Shown one piece after another: positions 1 to 5,522 of a stretch of DNA of 6,742 nt (within the stretch, counting starts at the first letter, position 1; the number at the start of each line of letters is the position of its first letter). This DNA is from Nitrospira sp. (lineage in GTDB: Bacteria > Nitrospirota > Nitrospiria > Nitrospirales > Nitrospiraceae), in contig JABMDG010000015.1 of NCBI GenBank assembly GCA_015904045.1, forward strand, positions 1 to 6,742, read 5' to 3'. The notes under the pieces are model-generated. The model was not told the DNA's origin and did not search any database. It saw only the letters and a list, made by a program, of their open reading frames with translations. The translations under genes and the position numbers were made by a program.

Positions 1-603
1 GCCCTGCGCCTGTCGGCTCATATCATCCATCGCAACTGGGGTGAGCCTGAGGACCGGCGCTATCAAGACATCCGCCGGAAATACGAACCACATTTCGCAC
101 TCAAGAGTCTAGGCCTCATCTTCTGGTTTCAGGCAGTACTGGCATGGATCATCTCCATGCCCCTGTGGCCGGCTCTCACCATTCCGGTCGACTGGGGGGC
201 ATCCGATGTACTGGCAGTCACGGTATGGACCGTCGGCATGATCTTCGAAGGCTTTGGAGATCGGCAGTTGTCACGGTTCAAGGCAGATCCGGAGAACCAC
301 GGCAAGGTGATGGACCGCGGACTCTGGCGCTACACACGTCATCCCAACTACTTCGGTGAGTGCCTGATCTGGTGGGGCTTCTCCTTCTTTGCGCTGCCGG
401 CCGGGGCTTGGTGGACGGCCGTGGGACCGCTGCTTCTCACATACATGCTCTTGAAATTCTCGGGCGTGACCTTGATGGAGCAGACGATCGTCGAACGGCG
501 ACCTGCCTATCGTGACTATATCGCTCGGACCAATGCCTTCATTCCCGGTCTGCCGAAACAGGGTAACTATGCCCCCCTTCCAGGAAACGGGCCACATGAT
601 TAG
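1..603 (+). CDS. DUF1295 / steroid 5-alpha-reductase-like membrane protein (5' end outside window)
   Basis: The reading frame is open from the first base and gives 200 residues to the TAG at 601-603. DUF1295 proteins are commonly 260-300 residues, so an N-terminal part is probably missing beyond the window edge. The C-terminal signature shared with 5-alpha-reductases and isoprenylcysteine methyltransferases is present: RYTRHPNYFGE at visible residues 110-120, preceded by GDRQL and FKADPENHGKVMDRGLW. Hydrophobic segments lie near visible residues 37-58, 66-82 and 121-152, so it is an integral membrane protein. The family is thought to contain NAD(P)H-dependent reductases of lipid double bonds, but the substrate is unknown. 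Its stop overlaps the next gene by 8 bases, which suggests translational coupling. The internal ATG at 157 is not a plausible start because strong family similarity lies upstream of it. Confidence 0.85.
   Translation, partial: ALRLSAHIIHRNWGEPEDRRYQDIRRKYEPHFALKSLGLIFWFQAVLAWIISMPLWPALTIPVDWGASDVLAVTVWTVGMIFEGFGDRQLSRFKADPENHGKVMDRGLWRYTRHPNYFGECLIWWGFSFFALPAGAWWTAVGPLLLTYMLLKFSGVTLMEQTIVERRPAYRDYIARTNAFIPGLPKQGNYAPLPGNGPHD
582..587 (+). promoter_or_regulatory. Ribosome binding site deciding the DUF6134 start (copy A)
   Basis: AGGAAA sits 8 bases ahead of the ATG at 596, inside the end of the DUF1295 gene. It supports the start at 596 over the in-frame ATG at 512, which would add 28 residues lying wholly inside DUF1295. 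The corresponding site in copy B is AGGAAG at 2822-2827. Confidence 0.6.
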
Positions 604-1267
604 CGCGTCTTTCGTCACCAGCGGGTTTCGTATGGCAGTCACCGTTCTCGGATGCCTGACATGCCTTGGATCTGCACCCCAAGAATCTTGGGGTGCCAGC
701 TCTGAGACGTATGACTTCAAGGTCTTCCTCGGGAAAGATGAAATCGGACGCCAGCGCTTCGACGTCTCTACGGAAGGCGAGCGGACCCGTGTCCGGGTAG
801 ACGCACAGTTCACGGTCAAGTTCCTGTACATCACCGTCTATACCTATCGGCATACCAACGTCGAAATATGGGAGGGAACGTGCCTGCGCGAGATTCGCGC
901 GGAGACAGATGATAACGGCGAGTCTTTTTTCGTGACCGGCATCTTTCGGAACGGGCAGATGCACGTGCAGACACAAGCCGGAAACTGGATCGGTGAAGGA
1001 TGCATCAAGACTTTTGCATACTGGAACCCTGAGTGGATCAAAGGCGAGCGATTGTTGAATTCGCAGACCGGCGAACATCAGCCTGCGTCCATGCTTGTGG
1101 TGGGCGAGGAGACGATCTCCGTGCAGGGAGTCCCGAGTCGAACCACACACCGTCGCATCGTGACGGACAAGTTCACGATCGATCTCTGGTACACCTTAAA
1201 CGGCCGATGGGTCGCGCTCCACTCCACCACGAAGAAAGGCGATACCCTTCGGTATACGCTCCAGTGA
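596..1267 (+). CDS. DUF6134 family exported protein (copy A, intact)
   Basis: This encodes 223 residues. The N-terminus is hydrophobic (about residues 11-27, MAVTVLGCLTCLGSA) and followed by SWGASSETYD, which fits a Sec signal peptide cleaved near residue 34; a lipoprotein site at VLGC is a weaker alternative. The mature part matches DUF6134 as I recall it: YDFKVFLGKDEIGRQRF (39-55), VKFLYITVYTYRHTNVEIW (74-92), TDDNGESF (104-111), KTFAYWNPEWIKGERLLNSQ (138-157) and a C-terminal DLWYTLNGRWVALHS (196-210). The function of the family is unknown; a beta-rich periplasmic or envelope protein is likely. The start at 596 is chosen for its AGGAAA site and the signal peptide. The gene overlaps DUF1295 by 8 bases and ends 7 bases before the lipocalin start, so the three are probably one transcript. 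Confidence 0.85.
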   Translation: MISASFVTSGFRMAVTVLGCLTCLGSAPQESWGASSETYDFKVFLGKDEIGRQRFDVSTEGERTRVRVDAQFTVKFLYITVYTYRHTNVEIWEGTCLREIRAETDDNGESFFVTGIFRNGQMHVQTQAGNWIGEGCIKTFAYWNPEWIKGERLLNSQTGEHQPASMLVVGEETISVQGVPSRTTHRRIVTDKFTIDLWYTLNGRWVALHSTTKKGDTLRYTLQ

Positions 1268-1274
1268 GGACACC

Positions 1275-1805
1275 ATGTCGTCTATGATGCCGCCACTCTT
1301 CCTGCCCGTTGTGCTGCTCATGCTCGCGGCCTGCAGCAGCCCACCACCCATTCGCACCGCGACGACTGTGAACTTAGAGCGGTTTATGGGGGACTGGTAC
1401 GTCATCGCCAATATTCCCACTTTTATCGAGACGAACGCCTACAACGCCGTGGAGTCCTATCGCTTGGCCAAGGATGGCACCGTGCCCACGACCTTTAGCT
1501 TCCGCGAGGGCGGCTTTGAGGGGGAGCGCAAGACCTATCATCCGACCGGCTATGTCATCGATACGAAATCGAATGCCGTCTGGGGCATGCAGTTCATCTG
1601 GCCGATCAAGGCCGACTATCGCATCGTCTTTCTGGATGAGTCGTACAGTCAAACGGTCATTGGAAGAACCGCGCGTGATTACGTGTGGTTGATGGCGCGA
1701 ACTCCTGAAATTCCCGATTCGGACTATCAACGGTTTCTCACGCTCATCGCCGAGGAAGGCTACGATGTCTCCAAAGTCAGGAAGGTGCCCCAACGCTGGA
1801 ACTAA
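1275..1805 (+). CDS. blc: Blc-type lipocalin lipoprotein (copy A)
   Basis: This encodes 176 residues, a normal length for bacterial outer-membrane lipocalins. A lipobox LAAC places the lipidated cysteine at residue 20. Serines follow it rather than an Asp at +2, which under the enterobacterial rule favours the outer membrane. The first lipocalin motif is FMGDWYVIANIPTF (residues 37-50, G-x-W at 39-41), and the Blc-type closing motif RDYVWLMARTPEIPDSDY is at 134-151. Bacterial Blc proteins bind fatty acids or lysophospholipids and help in envelope lipid storage, transport or repair. GAGGA at 1266-1270, overlapping the stop of the previous gene, can serve as ribosome binding site, although the spacing is only 4 bases. 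Methionines at codons 4 and 5 are possible alternative starts. A second full-length copy lies at 3516-4046. Confidence 0.9.
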   Translation: MSSMMPPLFLPVVLLMLAACSSPPPIRTATTVNLERFMGDWYVIANIPTFIETNAYNAVESYRLAKDGTVPTTFSFREGGFEGERKTYHPTGYVIDTKSNAVWGMQFIWPIKADYRIVFLDESYSQTVIGRTARDYVWLMARTPEIPDSDYQRFLTLIAEEGYDVSKVRKVPQRWN

Positions 1806-1855
1806 TGTGCCCCGGGAAGTCATGGAACACGTCGATTGTACTGTGATGACAGATT

Positions 1856-1880
1856 GGCCCGGCGCCGGAACCGGGTCGGC
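1856..1880 (+). other. GC-rich hairpin in a 17-base segment present only in copy A
   Basis: Bases 1856-1862 (GGCCCGG) can pair with 1871-1877 (CCGGGTC), giving a 7-bp stem with one G-U pair and an 8-base loop. Copy B lacks 17 bases here, the interval between two CGGC direct repeats at 1860-1863 and 1877-1880, and so loses the hairpin. This fits slippage or deletion at a short direct repeat. No run of T follows, so it is not a typical intrinsic terminator. Confidence 0.45.
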
Positions 1881-1904
1881 GCTCAACGCCAGCGCAGGGG
1901 AAGC

Positions 1905-1988
1905 ATGCCGGGTCTCGATGGTATGGCGGCCTCTTTGGCAGTCTGGCCCGGTCTGAATCCGATCAACGAGGCATTGAAGACCGCATGA
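1905..1988 (+). CDS. Possible 27-residue leader ORF overlapping the oxidoreductase start (copy A)
   Basis: An ATG preceded by AGGGGA (1896-1901, spacing only 3 bases) opens a 27-residue frame beginning MPGLDGMAAS. Its TGA overlaps the oxidoreductase ATG as ATGA (1985-1988). The oxidoreductase itself has only a weak purine-rich site, so this ORF could feed ribosomes to it by translational coupling. Frame, length and overlap are kept in copy B, but about 5 of 27 residues differ and most changes are non-synonymous, so selection on the peptide is not evident. I recognise no family. It may be a leader or the degenerate tail of a lost gene. Confidence 0.3.
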   Translation: MPGLDGMAASLAVWPGLNPINEALKTA

Positions 1989-2284
1989 AGATCGCGATTG
2001 TCGGCACAGGTATTTCGGGAATGGTCGCGGCGTATCTCCTGCATCGAGATCATGAGATCACTGTCTTCGAGGCTGCTGATTACATCGGCGGACATACCAA
2101 TACGGTGGAAGTCTCAATGGAAGGCCGAGGTTACGCCATAGACACGGGGTTCATTGTGTTTAATGATTGGACCTACCCGAACTTCATTGCCTTGCTCCGG
2201 AAACTCGGCGTGGAATCGGAACCAAGCGACATGACTGTGGGCCCTGCGCCTGTCGGCTCATATCATCCATCGCAACTGGGGTGA
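1985..2284 (+). pseudogene. Truncated FAD oxidoreductase N-terminus fused out of frame to DUF1295 (copy A)
   Basis: The first 83 codons are the N-terminus of a COG2907-type FAD/NAD-binding amine oxidase-like protein. They contain the dinucleotide-binding GTGISG (G7, G9, G12), the acidic end of the second strand (E29) and GGHTNT at 35-40. After the ATG at 2231-2233 the sequence switches to DUF1295 coding DNA in another frame, which adds 16 unrelated residues (TVGPAPVGSYHPSQLG) before the TGA at 2282-2284. The family is about 420 residues, so four fifths is lost, including all substrate-domain sequence. It cannot be functional as an enzyme. The full gene of this family is downstream at 4209-5526. 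Confidence 0.9.
2228..2250. other. Duplication junction (oxidoreductase to DUF1295)
   Basis: Copy A and copy B agree through the A at 2234 (counterpart 4458). Copy B then reads GTTTCGGCG, continuing the oxidoreductase, while copy A reads CTGTGGGCCCTG. From 2241 this equals the first bases of the window. CTG TGG GCC CTG CGC (L-W-A-L-R) is in the DUF1295 frame, so the breakpoint is at about 2234/2235 with only a few bases of possible microhomology. No insertion sequence, target duplication or inverted repeat is visible there. Confidence 0.85.
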
Positions 2285-2843
2285 GCCTGAGGACCGGCGG
2301 TATCAAGACATCCGCCGGAAATACGAACCCAATTTCGCATTCAAGAGTCTTGGGCTCATCTTCTGGTTTCAGGCAGTCCTGGCATGGATCATCTCCATGC
2401 CTCTGTGGCCGGCTCTCACTGTTCCGGTCGACTGGGGGGCATCCGATGTACTGGCAGTCACGGTATGGACTGTCGGCATGATCTTCGAAGGCATTGGAGA
2501 TTGGCAGTTGTTACGGTTCAAGGCCGATCCGGAAAACCACGGCAAGGTGATGGACCGCGGACTCTGGCGCTACACACGTCATCCCAACTACTTCGGTGAG
2601 TGCCTGATCTGGTGGGGCTTCTCCCTCTTTGCGCTGCCGGCCGGGGCTTGGTGGACGGCTGTGGGACCGCTGCTTCTCACATACTTGCTCTTGAAATTCT
2701 CAGGCGTCACCTTGATGGAGCAGACCATCGTCGATCGGCGACCAGCCTATCGAGCGTACATCGCCAGGACCAATGCCTTTATTCCCGGTCTGCCGAAACA
2801 GGGTAACTATGCCCCCCTTCCAGGAAGCGGACCACATGATTAG
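2235..2843 (+). pseudogene. DUF1295 membrane protein, 5'-truncated at the junction (copy B)
   Basis: This is the same C-terminal DUF1295 segment as at the start of the window, with the RHPNYFGE signature intact and 9 of the last 148 residues changed. An in-frame TGA (2232-2234) lies directly at the junction, and no ATG, GTG or TTG start occurs before the ATG at 2397, which is deep inside the conserved region. Unless the CTG at 2235 is used, no complete family domain can be made. The 3' end keeps the 8-base overlap with the DUF6134 start. It is probably a non-functional remnant if the junction is real. If the junction is an assembly error, the gene may be intact in the true genome. Confidence 0.8.
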
Positions 2844-3507
2844 CGCGTCTTTCGTCAGCAGCGGGTTTCGTATGGCAGTGACCGTTCTCGGATGCCTGAC
2901 GTGCCTTGGATCTGTTCCCCAAGAAGCTTGGAGTGCCAGTTCCGAGACGTATGACTTCAAGGTCTTCCTCGGGAAAGATGAGATCGGACGCCAGCGCTTC
3001 GACGTCTCTACGGAAGGCGAGCGGACCCGTGTCCGGGTAGAGGCGCAGTTCGCGGTCAAGTTCCTCTACATCACCGTCTATACCTATCGGCATACCAACG
3101 CCGAAATATGGGAGAGAGCGTGCCTGCGCGAGATTCGCGCGGAGACGGATGATAACGGCGAGTCTTTCTTCGTGACCGGCATTGTTCGGAACGGGCAGAT
3201 GCACGTGCAGACACAGGCCGGAAGCTGGATCGGTGAAGGATGCATCAAGACTTTTGCCTACTGGAACCCTGAGTGGATCAAAGGCGAGCGATTGTTGAAT
3301 TCGCAGACCGGCGAACATCAGCCTGCGTTCATGCTTGTGGTGGGCGAGGAGACGATCTCCGTGAAGTGAGTCCCGACTCGAACCACACACCGTCGCATCG
3401 TCACGGACAAGTTCACGATCGATCTTTGGTATACGTTGAATGGCCGATGGGTCGCGCTCCACTCCACCACGAAGAAAGGCGATACCCTTCGCTATACGCT
3501 CCAGTGA
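2836..3507 (+). pseudogene. DUF6134 family exported protein with an in-frame stop (copy B)
   Basis: It aligns codon for codon with the copy A gene over 672 bases, including the signal peptide and the AGGAAG ribosome binding site at 2822-2827. Codon 178 is TGA (3367-3369) where copy A has GGA. The preceding codon also differs (AAG against CAG). The predicted product stops at 177 of 223 residues and loses the conserved C-terminal DLWYTLNGRW region. The frame after the stop remains open to the normal TGA at 3505-3507 without any indel, so the nonsense change looks recent, or is a base-call error. The lipocalin start downstream remains in place. Confidence 0.8.
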
Positions 3508-3515
3508 GGATAACT

Positions 3516-4046
3516 ATGTCATTTATTATGTCGTCACTCTTCATGCCCTTTGTGCTGCTCACGCTCGCGGCCTGCAGCAGCCCGCCACCCATTCGCACCG
3601 CGACGACTGTGAACTTGGAGCGGTTCATGGGGGACTGGTACGTCATCGCCAACATTCCGACCTTTATCGAGACGAACGCCTACAACGCCGTGGAGTCCTA
3701 TCGCTTGGCCGAAGATGGCACCGTGCCCACGACCTTTACCTTCCGCGAGGGCGGCTTTGAGGGGCCGCACAAGACCTATCATCCGACCGGCTATATCCTC
3801 GATACGCGATCGAATGCCGTCTGGGGGATGCAGTTCATCTGGCCGATCAAGGCCGACTATCGAATCGTCTTTCTGGATGAGTCGTACAGTCAAACGGTCA
3901 TTGGAAGAACCGCGCGTGATTATGTGTGGTTGATGGCGCGAACACCGGAAATTTCCGATTCGGACTATCAACGGTTTCTCATGCTCATCGCCGAGGAAGG
4001 CTACGATGTCTCCAAAGTCAGGAAGGTGCCCCAACGCTGGAACTAA
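3516..4046 (+). CDS. blc: Blc-type lipocalin lipoprotein (copy B)
   Basis: This encodes 176 residues, the same length as the copy A lipocalin, with the lipobox LAAC (Cys20), the GDWYVIANIPTF motif and the RDYVWLMARTPEI motif all intact. Most differences from copy A fall in the signal peptide (MSFIMSSLFMPFVLLT against MSSMMPPLFLPVVLLM); the mature parts differ only at scattered positions such as E66, T75, PH at 84-85 and S147. GAGGA at 3506-3510 precedes the ATG by 5 bases, one more than in copy A because of a 1-base insertion. An in-frame ATG at 3273 would extend the protein with DUF6134 antiframe sequence and is rejected. It is the only gene intact in both copies. The expected role is lipid binding at the outer membrane. 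Confidence 0.9.
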   Translation: MSFIMSSLFMPFVLLTLAACSSPPPIRTATTVNLERFMGDWYVIANIPTFIETNAYNAVESYRLAEDGTVPTTFTFREGGFEGPHKTYHPTGYILDTRSNAVWGMQFIWPIKADYRIVFLDESYSQTVIGRTARDYVWLMARTPEISDSDYQRFLMLIAEEGYDVSKVRKVPQRWN

Positions 4047-4128
4047 TGTGCCCTGGGAAGTCATGGAACACGTCGATTGTACCGGGATGACAGACCGGCC
4101 CGGCGCTCAACGCCTTTGCAGGGGAAGC

Positions 4129-4212
4129 ATGCCGGATCTCGATGGTATGGCGGCCGCTTTGGCAGTCTGGCCCGGTCTGAAGTCGATCATCGAAGCACTG
4201 AAGACCGCATGA
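4129..4212 (+). CDS. Possible 27-residue leader ORF overlapping the oxidoreductase start (copy B)
   Basis: This is the counterpart of the copy A leader ORF: AGGGGA, a three-base gap, an ATG, 27 codons beginning MPDLDGMAAA, and ATGA overlap with the oxidoreductase start at 4209. The 17-base deletion upstream does not affect it. Conservation of length and overlap supports coupled translation, but the amino acid changes do not support a selected peptide. Confidence 0.3.
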   Translation: MPDLDGMAAALAVWPGLKSIIEALKTA

Positions 4213-4809
4213 AGATCGCGATTGTCGGCACAGGCATTTCGGGAATGGTCGCGGCGTATCTCCTGCACCGAGATCATGAGATCACTGTCTTCGAGGCGGC
4301 TGATTATATCGGCGGACATACCAATACGGTCGAAGTCCCGATGGAGGGCCGAGACTACGCCATAGACACGGGGTTCATTGTGTTTAACGATTGGACCTAC
4401 CCGAACTTCATTGCCTTGCTCCGGAAACTCGGCGTGGAATCGGAACCAAGCGACATGAGTTTCGGCGTGAAGTGCGAGCGAACCGGCCTCGAGTACAATG
4501 GGACGTCGCTGAACAGGCTGTTCGCCCAGCGGCGGAACCTGCTGCGCCCCTCGTTCTACCGAATGATACGGGACATTCTGCGCTTCAATCGTGAGTCGCT
4601 GGAACTGCTGACACGGCCCGAGCCAGGCCCTTCACTCGGCTCCTATCTGGAGACTCATCGATATTCAAGGCAGTTCATCGACCACTACATTCTCCCCATG
4701 GGAGCCGCGATTTGGTCAGCCGGTCGCGAGAGCATGTGGAAATTTCCGGCCCGGTACCTCGTCCGGTTTTTCAAAAACCATGGCATGCTTTCGGTGGATG
4801 AGCGGCCGA

Positions 4810-4919
4810 CGTGGCGGGTTATCAAAGGCGGGTCGCAACGGTATGCCGAAAAACTCGTCGCGCCCGTGGCGGGTTATCAAAGGCGGGTCGCAACGGTATG
4901 CCGAAAAACTCGTCGCGCC
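4810..4919. repeat. Perfect 55-bp tandem direct repeat inside the oxidoreductase gene
   Basis: Bases 4810-4864 are identical to 4865-4919, with no mismatch and no spacer. The unit encodes the WRVIKGGSQRYAEKL segment. Because 55 is not a multiple of three, the second unit is read in another frame and breaks the gene. Copy A does not extend this far, so no second allele is available for comparison. Confidence 0.95.
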
Positions 4920-5506
4920 GTTCCGTAATCGGATTCACCTCAATTCCCCTGTCGAATCCGTGGGTCGTTTCCCGGATTACGTAGAGATCCGCAGCGAGAT
5001 AGACGGGCGAGACGGTCGGGTGTTGCGTTTTGACCATGTGATCATCGCCACGCACAGCGATCAGGCGCTCTCCATGCTTGCCGATCCCACGCCGACGGAA
5101 AAAGAAGTGCTGGGGAGCATTCACTATCAGGAGAACGACGCAGTGTTGCACACCGACACGTCGATGCTACCCAAACGGAGACTCGCCTGGGCCGCATGGA
5201 ATTACCATCTGCTTGGGGCCCAGCCTGATCGCGCGGTTCTGACCTACCACATGAACAAGCTGCAGAACCTGACCGCACCCTGCGAGTTTTGCGTGACGCT
5301 TAATCACACGCACGCCATCAATCCCGCCACGATTGTGCGTCGCATCACGTATCATCATCCTGTGTACTCACCGGAAGCAGTTGCTGCACAGAAACGCCAC
5401 GGCGAGATCAACGGCGTTAATCGGACGTCCTATTGCGGTGCCTACTGGGGTTTTGGGTTTCACGAGGATGGAGTGAACAGTGCTCTGGCCGTCTGTCAGC
5501 CATTCG

Positions 5507-5513
5507 GGAAGGA
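5507..5513 (+). promoter_or_regulatory. Ribosome binding site for DUF1365
   Basis: GGAAGGA within GGGAAGGA lies 9 bases ahead of the ATG at 5523, inside the end of the oxidoreductase gene. It supports the start at 5523 over the in-frame ATG at 5433, which would add 30 residues lying within the preceding gene. Confidence 0.6.
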
Positions 5514-5522
5514 TCTCTCGTC

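Larger units (their letters stand above)
1..2234. repeat. Tandem duplication, copy A (about 2.24 kb)
   Basis: This block recurs immediately downstream as copy B. The offset is 2240 from position 1 to just before the lipocalin start, then 2241 after a 1-base insertion in copy B, then 2224 after a 17-base difference in the leader of the oxidoreductase gene. Comparing the DUF1295 part by eye (1-603 against 2241-2843) gives about 34 differences, or roughly 94% identity, with about two thirds of the changed codons synonymous. The block holds a 3' DUF1295 fragment, DUF6134, lipocalin, a short leader ORF and the first 83 codons of an FAD oxidoreductase gene. No terminal inverted repeats or transposase gene mark it as a mobile element. 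It could be a real diverged duplication or two strain haplotypes joined by an assembler. Confidence 0.95.
2235..4458. repeat. Tandem duplication, copy B
   Basis: This is the second copy of the block. Similarity to copy A begins at 2241, which aligns with the first base of the window; the six bases 2235-2240 probably belong to the unit too, because they extend the DUF1295 frame. Similarity ends at 4458, the counterpart of 2234. Beyond it the oxidoreductase gene continues here, whereas copy A jumps into DUF1295. Copy B carries an in-frame stop in DUF6134 and lacks a 17-base segment of the leader. Confidence 0.95.

Noticed and set aside
271..1150. Long reverse-strand open frames (187 and 203 residues), with a counterpart of up to 227 residues in copy B around 2779-3462
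   Set aside because: They lie fully antisense to DUF1295 and DUF6134, have no recognisable domains, and their residues follow from the codon pattern of the + strand genes. Their recurrence simply reflects the duplication.
1867..1872. GGAACC as a possible -35 element of an ECF-type promoter in the oxidoreductase leader
   Set aside because: No matching -10 element is seen at a suitable distance, and the motif is absent from copy B.
1374..1886. Reverse-strand 170-residue open frame, with a 176-residue counterpart at 3534-4064
   Set aside because: It is antisense to the clear lipocalin gene, with no ribosome binding site or family similarity; a shadow frame.
3273..3515. Fusion of the copy B lipocalin with 81 upstream residues
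   Set aside because: The upstream frame is an alternate reading of DUF6134 sequence, and the lipobox signal peptide begins at 3516. In copy A the matching frame is not continuous with the lipocalin.
4077..4208. Extended N-terminus for the oxidoreductase from the ATG at 4077
   Set aside because: The extra 44 residues precede the nucleotide-binding motif, which normally starts at the N-terminus, and the 17-base difference means copy A has no equivalent frame.
1..4458. Transposon or integron origin for the duplicated block
   Set aside because: No transposase or integrase gene, terminal inverted repeats, target-site duplications or attC-like sites are visible at the boundaries.
4810..4919. Programmed frameshifting in the oxidoreductase gene
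   Set aside because: There is no slippery heptamer with a downstream structure at the shift. The frame change is fully explained by the exact 55-base repeat, and a read-through product would duplicate a conserved segment.
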